This document shows, piece after piece, positions 51,860-61,374 of a DNA stretch of 64,000 nt. Under the pieces are notes generated by a model that worked only from the letters and a program-made list of their open reading frames with translations, did no database searches and was not told where the DNA came from. The translations under genes and the position numbers were made by a program. The stretch is taken from assembly GCA_037178625.1 (NCBI GenBank), contig CM074136.1, positions 310,001 to 374,000 of the forward strand, in the 5' to 3' direction. Position 1 is the stretch's first letter. Each line of letters starts with the position of its first letter. Source of the DNA: Skeletonema tropicum (lineage: Eukaryota; Bacillariophyta; Thalassiosirophyceae; Thalassiosirales; Thalassiosiraceae).

Positions 51860-53428
51860 CTAGTCATCATCCAATTTCCTCTTCTTTCCAGTCGGCTTGG
51901 GACGCGGACAAGACGCTGAATCAGATTGCGCCTGCAGACCAAAGCGCATAGTCGTCTCAGGGTATGCCCTCAGAAGCCGATACACGCTCTCAGTGTATGC
52001 GACACTTTCCCTATCAAGGACCTCATTGCTTTCCCATAAAAGATCAATAGGAAGCTTCTCGTCAGCATTCCGTTTTGATACGGATACAGCGTCAAATTTA
52101 TCCATTAGAAGCGCAATGGTGTCATACTTTGCTCCACGGCATGCATAATGGAGAGCTGTGTTCCCTTGCCTATCTGTTGTATCGAGTGTGATGCCAGAGA
52201 GGCTATTAATGTACCCCACAACGCTAGAGGATTCATGATGCTCACATGCCACGTGCAAAGGTATCACTCCTCTTTCGTCGAAACTTCGTATTGCGGAGGG
52301 ATTGCCTTTCACCAGCAGTTTGATTGAGCCAAGCCTGACATTGTTCTGAAGCGCTTTGTGCAAAGGAAGGCGTCCATTGTCATCGGGTGTTGTCATCAGA
52401 CTTCGATCTCTGGCTTGACGAGCATAGACTATCTCGCTGTTGATAAATACTTGTGCTTGCACATGATAATGTCGCGTGTCTCGCACAATTCTTTCACCTT
52501 CAATAGCTTCGGGGTATGCATCGTAAATTGCTTTGACAACATCAAGTGCAACAACAATAGTGTTTGGATCATTATAATTCCGATAATTTGTCTGAAGACA
52601 AGCAGCACAAAGCAGAGATGCTCCTCTCCACATCTGAAATTTCACATTGGGATCGCAATCCAGCAGAAAGTGCAAAATTTCCACAGCACCAGTTAATTTG
52701 TTTCTGTCGCTGATACGACTCGTGGCGTAGTGAATCGGATACATTCCTCCTGTTGTTGCATGATTGATGGCATCGGGGTAAAGTTTGGAGAAATATTCTA
52801 CCGATGCAAAGGAATTGTAACAACATGCAATATGGAGAGGAAGCAAACCGTTGGAATCACCTATTCGCTCAGATCCGGGATACGCTTCGATTAGCACACG
52901 GCAAAACTCAGGAGATCGTGTCTTCGCAGCAAGGTGAATTGGAAGACAGCCGTAATTATCAGCATGTCGGACTCCTTCAGGGCACTTCTCGATAAGCACC
53001 TTCAAAATATCTACTAATGTTGATTTGTTCACACTTTTGTTCATGCATAAGTAATGAAGAGGCACCCAACCCTCACTGTCTACACTGCGAAGCGAGTCGG
53101 GAGTTGCGTCGATGAGGAGCTGTACGATGTTGATCGTCACACTTTTGTTGCCGCATGCAACATGAAGCGGCGACCACTCATTACGAGTAGTACCACCGGC
53201 AGCGTCAGGAAAATATTCGATAAGGCATCGAATTATTCCCTCGTTGACTCTTTCATTATAGCATGCGCGATGGAGGAATAATCTATAATCTCTGGAGGGA
53301 GGATAAATAGTATTTGGTGTCAATCCATGCCGCTCAAATATTTCTCTTAGGCCTTCCTCTGAAAGTGACTCAGATCCGCAAAAAATATACAATTCTTCCC
53401 TCCAGCGCGCTCTGGCTGATTCATCCAT
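51860..53428 (-). CDS. ANK-family protein, intact
   Basis: 522 residues from the ATG at 53428 (MDESARARWREELYIFCGSES), leader LSEEGLREIFERHGLTP at residues 22-38. ANK motifs in order: SPLHVACGNKS, VPLHYLCMNKS, LPIHLAAKTRS, LPLHIACCYNS, YPIHYAT, LLCAACLQTN, RLPLHKALQNN, IPLHVACEHHES, TALHYACRGAKYD, KLPIDLLWES, then YTESVYRLLRAYPETTM and tail GKKRKLDDD. Start, frame and tail are all present, so it is a good candidate for expression. The order 'gene, then broken fragment' is the same as at 35535-37673 and 62578-61984, showing block duplication. Confidence 0.9.
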   Translation of the reverse strand: MDESARARWREELYIFCGSESLSEEGLREIFERHGLTPNTIYPPSRDYRLFLHRACYNERVNEGIIRCLIEYFPDAAGGTTRNEWSPLHVACGNKSVTINIVQLLIDATPDSLRSVDSEGWVPLHYLCMNKSVNKSTLVDILKVLIEKCPEGVRHADNYGCLPIHLAAKTRSPEFCRVLIEAYPGSERIGDSNGLLPLHIACCYNSFASVEYFSKLYPDAINHATTGGMYPIHYATSRISDRNKLTGAVEILHFLLDCDPNVKFQMWRGASLLCAACLQTNYRNYNDPNTIVVALDVVKAIYDAYPEAIEGERIVRDTRHYHVQAQVFINSEIVYARQARDRSLMTTPDDNGRLPLHKALQNNVRLGSIKLLVKGNPSAIRSFDERGVIPLHVACEHHESSSVVGYINSLSGITLDTTDRQGNTALHYACRGAKYDTIALLMDKFDAVSVSKRNADEKLPIDLLWESNEVLDRESVAYTESVYRLLRAYPETTMRFGLQAQSDSASCPRPKPTGKKRKLDDD

Positions 53429-53589
53429 CTTACTTCGAACTGTAGGGTCGAATTGTATTGCATTCCATGATACAGGGCATTTGTGTCAGTTGGTGTTGGT
53501 TCGTGGTAAGTGATAGGTGATAGGTATGATGTGAGCGAGCGAAGCGAGTGAACACTTCAACTACTTAAACTGCAAGATGTAACCTATCC

Positions 53590-53770
53590 CAGTAGACAAT
53601 ATCTATTTTACTTCCGCCGAAGGATTGTTGACGACAAATCCTTTCGAATTAACTTCATCAGCGGCAATCGTATTGATTGTGGTCAGTAAGTCATCATGGT
53701 TTAGATGTGCTTCAGAGTTTGTTCTTATTTTTCTGACACCCAGTGCCGTGAGGCGGCGGTGGGCGGTGGG
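53590..53770 (-). other. Short coding-like remnant
   Basis: On the - strand the frame reads RRLTALGVRKIRTNSEAH, LNHDDLLTTINTIAADEVN, GFVVNNPSAEVK then TAG at about 53610. The composition is protein-like, but no start or partner exon was found and no family is recognised. It could be the end of an exon of the neighbouring retroelement or a host gene remnant. Confidence 0.25.
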
Positions 53771-53830
53771 ACTTCACAAATGTGTACAGACGTCATATGT
53801 ATATATTGTAGGGATTTTAAGATGCAAGAC

Positions 53831-53918
53831 TTTTTTTCTTGCAGCGACGTGAGCTGCTGGCTTGCCAGCATGCGAGCAAGCTGCAAGAAAAAAAGGGGAG
53901 TAGATTTTACTACTCCCC
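53831..53918. other. Structured 3' end of the Penelope-like element
   Basis: Perfect arms TTTTTTTCTTGCAGC (53831-53845) and GCTGCAAGAAAAAAA (53880-53894) enclose an inner palindrome GCTGGC-TT-GCCAGC. They are followed at once by GGGGAGTAG-ATTTTA-CTACTCCCC (53895-53918). The last stem touches the stop codon of the RT frame on the - strand, so the structure forms the start of its 3' UTR. It may be a signal for reverse transcription or 3' end formation. Confidence 0.55.
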
Positions 53919-56305
53919 TATTCATTTATGAATGTACTTACTTCTTGGCCTCTTACTTGAAAGAGATTTGACCGTGTTAACTTGTCACCGATGTTCCTGG
54001 CTCGTTTGTAACATACGGTCATTTGTTCAATACCGAGTTCTTGTCTAAGTTCATCTTCACATGTATTGTGGTATATCTCCCGTATAGTTCTTCGAGGGAT
54101 ATAGGAAGGGTGGTACGGTAGGGTGAGGAATAGACGGTCACGATTCTGATCTGTCTCTACTTCACCGAGCGTGGGATTCGTAGTAGGTTGTTTTGGTGGT
54201 TCTGGGTTGGATATTCTTCTGTCTGCCTCCAGGAAGATACGTTTGAGGCGTCTAGGTTCCCAGTTCCGCTCTCTCAGGCGTTTGTAGAATTTGCATACCT
54301 GATCGATATAATCCGAGCGCTTTGAACATTGCCAATGGTATCTCTTCAACTCACTGTAGATTACTCCTTTCATCATGCCTGGTGTGTGGGCTGAGTGTGG
54401 TGGAATGTAGAGATATAGGTTCATTGGCTTTTGGTAAGTTTTTGTGCTGATGATGCCATCATCCGAGATTGCTATTTCTAGGTCAAGGAAGACAGCTCTG
54501 TTGGACGGTTCCTCCATCGTCCACCTGAGTATTCCGTAGTTGTTAACGTCACTTTTGAAGTTCAGGTAGTCTCTGTAGCCTCCTAGCCACAGGACACACA
54601 TATCATCAACGAACCTCGATAGATCTTGAAGAAATTCATCGTAGGTTGGTAGGAGCTTGATTTTTTCATGCCATCCGTAGTAAAGGGCAGCATAAATGAC
54701 AGCGACTGAGGTACCCATCGCTGTTCCACACAGCTGTTTAAAGAAACAGTCTCCGAACTGTTCAACATTGTTCCTCATAACAATGTTTAGAGCATCGAGT
54801 ATGACTTCGCTTGGAGGAAACCCAGTTGGTAGTTGACCCTGTAAAGAGTCAAGCCAAAGTTTGATTGATTCTAAGCCATGCTCAATTGAGATATTATCGA
54901 ACATCGCCGATGCATCCGCCGTTATGATCCTTGTACCGGCGGGCCATTTCCTGCTAGTGATTTTACTGTGATAATCTCTTGAATCTTTGATGTACGATGG
55001 AATGAAACATTTCAGTTTCTGTAGTTCATAATCTAGCCATTTGCTGAGGCATTCGATGTATGTTCCACATTTTGCAATCCTGGGCGCAACGTCCATGGGT
55101 CTTTGTGTACCTTAGGGCTCGCACGGAAGCGTGCAATGCTGTCGCCATATTTTTCTCTACCGCGATAGATATAGGTTTGGACAGCGTCACCTAACACATC
55201 TTCATAAGCTGAACCTTTGAACTTGTCCATGAGGTAGAAGATTTTACTCGAGGCTGCCTTTTCTCCACCGTTTTTGAGGCGTACGTATTTGTCCGGCTTT
55301 GGGCGATCTGTAGTGTTACCCTATCCAATATATTGCCAATTATTGCTTCTCAGCCGCCACGGGGGTAAACTACCATGTAAAGGTGCTTAAAATGCTGCTC
55401 TCGGTGAGCTGAGTTCGAATCTGTGTTGTATCTAATTTTTTATAAAAATAATTTGTTAGCCCCACTTCTAGCTTGCCTTAAGGGTTAACCCCCCAAAAGG
55501 TCCCCTTATCCAGTTTCCTTGGGTCTTTGGTTCCATAGCACAAATTCATCGCACCATGATTCGAAACTACCTCAGATACACCCCGGATTTGAACTCAGCT
55601 CACTGAGAGGATTTCAGAACTGTGCTCACCTTCATCATAGCACCAATATTCGCTGAGAAGCAACCTGCTGGATAGGCTAACACTACAGATCGCCTTTGTG
55701 AGGAAGTCATCCAAGCAACGTTGAATGTAGACAATTCGTTCAATAATTACGGGGCCCAAGTTCTTGTCTGAAGCTAAAATTAGCAGTATTGGGTGGTTTC
55801 TCAAGTATCTGAGTAGGTGATATTGTTGTTTTGTGATGTTGGGTTTGGACCATCGACGTTTGTATTGGAGATGCAACTGTCTTATTTGGCAGGCAAATCT
55901 GTTTACGGCTGCTTCAACTGTTTCTGACGCATGAGGTGGATCCCAATGATCGCTTTTGATGTACATCCCTGGGATGTATTCTTGCTTCGGCTGACCATTG
56001 TCTTCATGTAAGTTTTTCCAGTAGTTGGTGCTGCGGATGTCTTTAGTAAATTTGTCGATTACGTCCTCGATGTTGATGTTTGGATAAGGAGTTTTGATAC
56101 CGAAGTTCAGGCCTAAGCCAAGCAATCTTCTGGTACCTGGGGGGAGCGTAATTCTCGGAGAACACAAGTTGTGTAGGGCAAGATTCTTTGTGCTGTTGAC
56201 GTGTAGAGTATCCCAATCTATTTTACGGTAGTATATCGTGACGTTCATCATAGTTGGGAGAGATCGATCTGCTAGAAATCCATCTCGAAGTTTGATATTA
56301 TGCAT
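53918..56305 (-). pseudogene. Penelope-like element reverse transcriptase, damaged
   Basis: Three pieces on the - strand. 56305-55595: an N-terminal region with LLGLGLNFGIKTPYP and the conserved SDKNLGPVIIER. About 55310-55085: NGGEKAASSKIFYLM and RFRASPKVHKDPWTLRP, matching the 'PKxHK...RP' motif. A one-base shift at about 55085 leads to 55096-53918 with ITADASAMFDNIS (first catalytic Asp), FKQLCGTAMGTSVA, RFVDDMCVLW (catalytic D-D; YIDD in most Penelopes), VFLDLEIAI and a long C-terminal domain. No GIY-YIG endonuclease is visible after the RT, so it may be an endonuclease-lacking type. Between pieces one and two about 370 bases of foreign sequence interrupt the gene. The element copies RNA into DNA at chromosome sites; this copy cannot. 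Confidence 0.75.
55305..55695. mobile_element. Insertion with long imperfect inverted arms inside the Penelope gene
   Basis: The ends CGATCTGTAGTGTTA (55308) and TAACACTACAGATCG (55680) are inverted copies, as are TTGCTTCTCAGC / GCTGAGAAGCAA and GGTGAGCTGAGTTCGAATC / GA(T)TTGAACTCAGCTCA further in (55405 and 55590). Arms are about 110 bases with many mismatches. It may be an inserted foldback element or an inverted duplication made during a copying error. TTCGAATC resembles a tRNA-like B box but no tRNA is formed. Confidence 0.45.
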
Positions 56306-56374
56306 TATGGTGTTGATCTTGTTAGTTGGTAGTAGCTTTTTGGTGGAAGTTTCTATGCTTTCGTTGAGCTATTT

Positions 56375-56565
56375 TTATCTCCCACCACCACGACCTCCAC
56401 GACCTCCTCGGCCCTGACCCCGGCCTCGGCCTCGACCCTTGGTGTCCTTCTGCTCCGTTCCTCTTCCTTGTCCCCTTCCTCTTCCTTTGTTGGGGCTTGG
56501 AGAGGAGGATAAATATTTGATGGAAATCAATCTTGATGATCTCGAAACAACTTCTGGTGAACATC
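56375..56565 (-). CDS. RGG/GAR-rich ORF
   Basis: - strand frame from a stop at about 56565 to TAA at 56375, ending in repeated RG dipeptides (GRGRGQGRG, then GRGGRGGRGGGR). Such tails bind RNA. There is no ATG in this frame, so it would be a 3' exon or a fragment. It lies just upstream of the Penelope element and could belong to it or to a lost host gene. The + strand here also has a 76-codon frame (56439-56669); the RGG reading seems better because of its repetitive structure. Confidence 0.3.
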
Positions 56566-56943
56566 AGGCTTATTGGCTGCTTTCAGTAAAAGCGGCACGT
56601 GAAGCCTTCTTGATACGTCGCCAGCGGGCTCAGGCAGCACTTCGACGCGGTCAAAACAACCACGGATAGAGATGGGTGTATGCTTATACTCTCGTGCAAG
56701 TACTTGTATTTGTATATCTCGCCTGTATACAGGCTTATTGACATCCACGTCTCAATATATCCCGGGCTTTTAAACGAGCTGTGGTAGGAGAGACAACCCT
56801 CTCCTGTGGTCCCGACTGCGACGCTGTTTGGTTCTGCCCTCGGCGTATGAAGACTCCAATTGTTGGTTCAATGATGTCTAGGTAGCGATAATGCAACATT
56901 TACCTAATTTCCTAAGTGATCTAAATAATGAGAGGAGCTAAGT

Positions 56944-56983
56944 CGTTCGGTCGGTCGGTCGGTCGGTCGGTCGGTCGGTCGTT
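56944..56983. repeat. TCGG microsatellite
   Basis: About eight uninterrupted copies of the tetranucleotide TCGG. Followed at 57026-57061 and 57087-57121 by two near-identical copies of a 35-base unit (GACTCTTTCTTTGATTGGCT). Confidence 0.9.
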
Positions 56984-57600
56984 CTGTCCGGGCCCTTTGG
57001 CGTGTCCTTTGGCCTTCACGGGCATTTTCAATCGACTCTTTCTTTGATTGGCTTGATTTGACCCCTTGCCCCCCCCGTTTTTAGAATTTTCGATTGACTC
57101 TTTCTTTGATTGGCTTAGATTTGATTGTTCAGGGGGGGACACCCCCCTTGCACATCACTATCTACTAGGATAGTATTGCAAGTTTCTATATACCTTAGGG
57201 AAGCTGCCTCACTCTTTCAATGACGAATCTGATATCACAACAAACACCCATCAAGATTCGGGGAAGAAGGAAGGAGACAGACCCAAAAAACGAAATAAAA
57301 TCAATTTTCAATTTTCTGTTCACACAATTCCGTCCGACATTCTATACCAGCTTTCTTGTCTCTCTCGTCTCTCTCTCTCTCATCTCTCTCCCGCCATCTA
57401 TCGACGCTCCTTGACAGCTCCTGACAGATGATATGTAATGACAGGATAGAGCTTCAGACGCTTGACAGGAGTATAGAGAACTCCTTTCACCAGCCTTTCA
57501 CCATGACATGGCATGACACCAGGAGCCTACCTATGACATCAACTACGCCAACATGACAACTCTCACATCCTTCACCCTACCTGCACCTTCTCTCATAAAA
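56984..57600. other. Intergenic with simple repeats
   Basis: C-runs at 57069 and 57132, a CT-rich stretch at 57355-57390 and several TGACA/CATGACA motifs at 57415-57555. Upstream of the MORN gene; no gene seen. Confidence 0.5.
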
Positions 57601-57630
57601 TAATGTACACTCCTCAGAAACATTTCATCC

Positions 57631-58278
57631 ATGAAGTTGCCTCCATACACATCCGTTTTCCGCTACTACGGTGGTCTCTACATCGGTGATGCTACAGAAA
57701 ATGATATGCCTCATGGCTTTGGCTTTTGCTCTAGATAATTGTAGATAATTTCGCCCCTGGAGGGCCAACCATGACGTACTTTAAGATTTCCGTTAATTTT
57801 TTTTAGCATCCCACAAAAAGATGGATACTCTTCAATTTGGTACATCGGTAACTTCAAATTTGGCCAAGAACACGGATTCGGAACAATGTTCTACCCAGAA
57901 CACGAACACGGCGTTTCTTACACAGGTATCTACTCTCAAGGGGAGGTGCAATGTGATACCACCCTATCCTCTGCCAAGATCAACCTTCATCTCCAAACAC
58001 ACCTCATCCATGTCTCCAACATCCTCAACAACGTACAGGAGGATTTGGATGATGCAAAGACCACGATCGAACAGGTCAATTGCTCCTTGACTAACTGGAA
58101 AACAAAATTTGATATTGTGTGTAACTTAGCACAGAGTTCTGGGGTCGATCTTGAAACCCTCAACAATATCAGAAATGAACATGATACTCTTACATTGTAC
58201 AACAAGGCTCTCACTTCTAACGTCAATTACATCACCACTTTCACCAACATTAAGAAGGAATCCGAGAGTGGGTACTAA
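57631..58278 (+). CDS. MORN-repeat protein with one intron
   Basis: Exon 1 from ATG 57631 to about 57734 encodes MKLPPYTSVFRYYGGLYIG, then MPHGFGF, a first MORN motif. Exon 2 starts at 57807 after TTTTTTTTAG and encodes WYIGNFKFGQEHGFGTMFYP and a third YTGIYSQGE motif, followed by a long helical C-terminus (ILNNVQEDLDDAKTTIEQV) to 58278. MORN repeats bind membranes or scaffold proteins. The donor is peculiar: a related copy of the intron at 61.4 kb reads CTCTAG|GTAGAT, while here six extra bases (ATAATT) sit before GTAGAT, which creates an in-frame TAA. Either another donor is used or splicing is damaged. About 190 residues if spliced CTAG|CATCCC. Confidence 0.6.
57735..57806 (+). repeat. Intron-like 70-bp sequence also found at 61.42-61.49 kb
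   Basis: GTAGATAATTTCGCCCCTGG, AGGGCCAACCATGACGTACT and AAGATTTCCGTTA are shared, inverted, with 61421-61493. There it interrupts a copy of the ANK-flanking repeat that is uninterrupted at 38.58 kb. The sequence begins with GT and ends in T-run plus AG. Confidence 0.75.
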
Positions 58279-58685
58279 CTCTGCCAAATCATACTAACAG
58301 TCCTGTAGAATATTATTTCACCAAATGATTTACATCTCACTCTAATTTCTTCCTACCTGTCTTCAATCGTTTCCACACGTTCACATTAAACCTCTTCATA
58401 GATAATCCCTCTCACATAAATCAATATTCTCCCAACCGTGTCTCAGTAATTACTACACAGCATTCGTAGAAGGCAATGTACAACCTTTATTACATAATTA
58501 TTAAAGTGTTACATAACGTACTATTTGAATACTGCTATGTATATAAGTAGACACAATCAATATCGTAGTAGATAGCCGGTGCCTCCTCTCTTATTTAGAA
58601 AACCCGCGCAGCGGCTAGACGAGCGTCAGCGAGGCTAGTATGATATGATAGGTGATAGGTAGGTTCGTGGTAGGTGATAGGTTCG
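58279..58685. other. 3' flank of the MORN gene, no further gene seen
   Basis: AT-rich then a GC-rich stretch with GACGAGCGTCAGCGAGG and repeated GATAGGTGATAGGT and GGTTCGTGG units (58640-58700), similar to GTGATAGGTGATAGG at 53510. Confidence 0.4.
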
Positions 58686-58689
58686 TGGT

Positions 58690-59160
58690 TCGGGTGTTTG
58701 GTCTACGTTTATTTGCTACGCACGTTGATTGATTGAGTGGTTGTTTCTGTGGGCAACTGTGTTTCATCTGTACAATTTAGTAGAAGTAATGAAAAGGGGG
58801 GATGTTAGTGATAGTGATAGTGATTGCAAGGGGATGTTTTGGACTGTGGGCAGTTGTGTTCATTTGCTGCTCGTGTTCGTTATAGGATGGAGAGGGCTTT
58901 GAGTCCTGCTTTGCCGTTTGCGAAGCAGATTTCTCTCCCGAATCGTTGTGTGTAAGTAGTAGGTGGTTGGGTCAGGGCTTTTGTATGAACCGCCGTAGCG
59001 GTAGTTGGCTTTGGTAGCTCTCCATATGTTGGTTGCTTGTCCAATGATGTTGGATGGTGTTTTGTGGGAGTATGATTGTGTGGCCTATTTGATGGGCACG
59101 AGGGAATCTGATTTGGTGGTTGTTGTGGAGGAAATTGGCTGGAGACTAGTGGAAGTTCTT
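58690..59160 (-). pseudogene. Worn third copy of the unknown dispersed-repeat protein
   Basis: The - strand reading recovers LHNNHQIRFPRAHQ, SYSHKTPSNIIGQATNIW, the SPDPTTY region and NGKAGLKALS-like sequence, matching 30538-31317 and 34786-35345. The 3' flank (ACAGATGAAACACAG, TGCGTAGCAAATAAACG) is conserved with 35230-35345. It contains several shifts. Confidence 0.6.
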
Positions 59161-59572
59161 ATGATTATGAGTATGGTACGGTAATGCATTTTGAAAGGGT
59201 CTCTGTAATGTTCATTCAACACTATCAAGGTAAGTAGCTACTTTTAGAATCTAGTTTTCCATAACTACATAACCATAACTACTTCAGATCCTCCACAAAA
59301 CTCTGGAATTCATAGTTGGTGTTAATATCTTTAGCAGCAGCAATCTCTCTCTGCGCCAAATAATACCAACTATTGTAGTAAAGAAACAACAAACAAGCCT
59401 CAAGAAAGACGCAAGAGGTTGATGGACGGATGTGATGTGCAGTCAATAACCAGGTATATAGCTAACAAGTTCAAGTTCGCTAACCCAGCTGCAGATTCAC
59501 GACAGAAGAAATGCTGCCATGTTATTAACATACAAGATTGATAATTAGTACATTTCATTCACTATGAGACCA
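59161..59572. other. Intergenic with ANK 3' flank
   Basis: 59460-59572 is the inverted ANK 3' flank (CGCTAACCCAGCTGCAGATT, AACATACAAGATTGATAATT, TTTCATTCACTATGAG). No gene is seen in 59161-59460; TCCTCCACAAAACTC near 59290 resembles sequence at 34630. Confidence 0.5.
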
Positions 59573-61195
59573 CTAACTGCAGTGGTTGTGCCTGAGTCTC
59601 CTAGTCGTGACCAAATTTCCTCTTCTTTCCAGAGTCGGACTGGGACTCGGAGAGGAAACTGAAACAGATTGTGCCTGCAGACCAATGCGCATTGTCGTCT
59701 CAGCGTATGCCCTCAGAAGCCGATACACGCGCTCAGTGTATGCAACACTTTCCCTATCAAGGACCTCATTGCTTTCCCACAGAAGATCGATAGGGAGCTT
59801 CCCGTCAGCATTCCGTTTTGATACGGATACAGCGTCAAACTTATCAAGTAGAAGCGCAATGGTGTCATACTTTGCACCGCGGCATGCATAATGAAGGGCT
59901 GTATTCCCTTGCCCATCAATTGCATTGAGTGTGATATCAGCAAGGCTAACCAGGTACTTCACAACGCTAGCGGATTCATGATGTTCACATGCCACGTGCA
60001 ATGGTATCGCGCCACTGTCGTCGAAGTTTCTTATCGCAGAAGGATTGCCTTTCACGAGCAGTTTGATTGAGCCAAGACTGGCATTGTTCTGAAGTGCTGT
60101 GTGCAAAGGAAGACGTCCATTGTCATCTGGTGTATTCATCAGGCGGAGATCTTTTGCTTGACGAGCATAGATTAACTCGCTGTTGATAAATGCTCGTGCT
60201 TTAACATGATAACGTTGGAAGTTTTGCGTAATTCTTTGTTCTTCAATAGCTTCGGGGTGTGCGTCGTAAAATGCCTTGATAACTTCAATTGCAGCAACGA
60301 TGAGGATTGAATCATTGAACTCCTGATTATTTGTCTGAAGACAAGCAGCACAAAGCAGAGATTTTCCTTGCCACTTCTGAAATTTCACATTGGGATCACA
60401 ATCTAGCAGGAATTGCACAGTTTCCACAGCACCAGTTACTAAGTCTCTGTCACTGACACGATCCATTGCGTAGTGAATCGGATACATTTCATCTGTGTCA
60501 GCGTGATTGATGGCATCGGGGTAGAGTTTGTGCAAGTACTTGATAGTGGCATCGATATTGCAACGACATGCACGATGGAGAGGAAGCTCGCCCTCAGCAT
60601 CACATAATCGCTCAGATCCAGGATACTCTTCGATTAGCACTTGGCAAAACTCAGGAGATCTAGACCCGGCCGCATAGTGAATTGGGAGACGGCCTTTATT
60701 AGTGGCATGTTGGACCGATTCAGGGTACTTCTCGATCAGCAGCTTCAAAATTTCCATTGCGGCTGTTCCATCAATACTGTCGTTATCACATAAGCTGTGG
60801 AGAGGTATGCTACCATTATTGTTTACACTACGAACAGAGTCGGGAGCGGCATCAATGAGGAGTTGAATAATGTTGAGTGTAACATTTGGATTTGGGTTTA
60901 GGCATGCAGAATGGAGCGGTGTGCTCCCGTGAGTAGTAGCATTGATAGCATCAGGAAAATATTCGAGAAGCAATCGAATTATTCCCTCGTCCACTCTTTC
61001 ATTGCAGCATGCCCAAAGGAAGAATCCATAATTGCTGACGAGAGTATCGATATTATTTCTGGGCGTCAATCCATGTCCATGTCGTTCAATAATGTCACGC
61101 AGGCCTTCCTCAGAAAGCGACGTAGATTTACAAAAGTGAAACAGCTCTTCCGTGACCACTTCTGCGATATCACTATTATCGTCGCCAGCGCTCAT
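59573..61195 (-). CDS. ANK-family protein, complete apart from a shifted tail
   Basis: 540 residues from ATG 61195 (MSAGDDNSDIAEVVTEELFH), leader LSEEGLRDIIERHGHGLTP. ANK motifs: TPLHSACLNPN, IPLHSLCDND, LPIHYAAGSRS, LPLHRACRCN, YPIHYAM, LLCAACLQTN, RLPLHTALQNN, IPLHVACEHHES, TALHYACRGAKYD, KLPIDLLWES, then YTERVYRLLRAYAETTM. A one-base change near 59640 puts the tail in a different frame: the expected GKKRKFGHD* (readable in the next frame, stop at about 59600) becomes TLERRGNLVTTRRL, ending at 59573. The rest is intact and its promoter block is in place, so it may be expressed with an altered C-terminus. Confidence 0.88.
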   Translation of the reverse strand: MSAGDDNSDIAEVVTEELFHFCKSTSLSEEGLRDIIERHGHGLTPRNNIDTLVSNYGFFLWACCNERVDEGIIRLLLEYFPDAINATTHGSTPLHSACLNPNPNVTLNIIQLLIDAAPDSVRSVNNNGSIPLHSLCDNDSIDGTAAMEILKLLIEKYPESVQHATNKGRLPIHYAAGSRSPEFCQVLIEEYPGSERLCDAEGELPLHRACRCNIDATIKYLHKLYPDAINHADTDEMYPIHYAMDRVSDRDLVTGAVETVQFLLDCDPNVKFQKWQGKSLLCAACLQTNNQEFNDSILIVAAIEVIKAFYDAHPEAIEEQRITQNFQRYHVKARAFINSELIYARQAKDLRLMNTPDDNGRLPLHTALQNNASLGSIKLLVKGNPSAIRNFDDSGAIPLHVACEHHESASVVKYLVSLADITLNAIDGQGNTALHYACRGAKYDTIALLLDKFDAVSVSKRNADGKLPIDLLWESNEVLDRESVAYTERVYRLLRAYAETTMRIGLQAQSVSVSSPSPSPTLERRGNLVTTRRLRHNHCS

Positions 61196-61358
61196 GATAG
61201 AGAAGTAAGTAATTGCTCTCTAGAGAGAGAGAGTGATATCTTTAGTAAGAGTCAAAATAGCGAGCGAGTGGTGTGAGAATGAGATCCAAGAACGAGATCA
61301 TCTGAAAATAGCGTGAGAGTGCAAACCATAGAAAATAGCGGGAGCTAACGTAGGAATC
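61196..61358 (-). promoter_or_regulatory. Conserved ANK-family upstream block
   Basis: On the - strand: GATTCCTACGTTAGCTCCCG, CTATTTTCTATGG, ACTCTCACGC, GATCTCGTTCTTGGATCTCA, CTATTTTGACTCTTACTAAA, GATATCACTCTCTCTC, then the ATG. Nearly identical to the orphan block at 39471-39640. Confidence 0.55.
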
Positions 61359-61374
61359 GCTATTGTAGCATGCA

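Noticed and set aside
53640..53680. CTGATGA...TTCGAAAG on the - strand as a hammerhead ribozyme, since Penelope elements often carry them
   Set aside because: The nine bases between CTGATGA and GAAA do not form a stem II with the required closing pair, and the stretch reads well as protein.
55405..55430. GAGTTCGAATC as the T-loop of a tRNA gene; a similar TTCGAATC is at 39680
   Set aside because: No acceptor, D or anticodon stems could be placed around either site.
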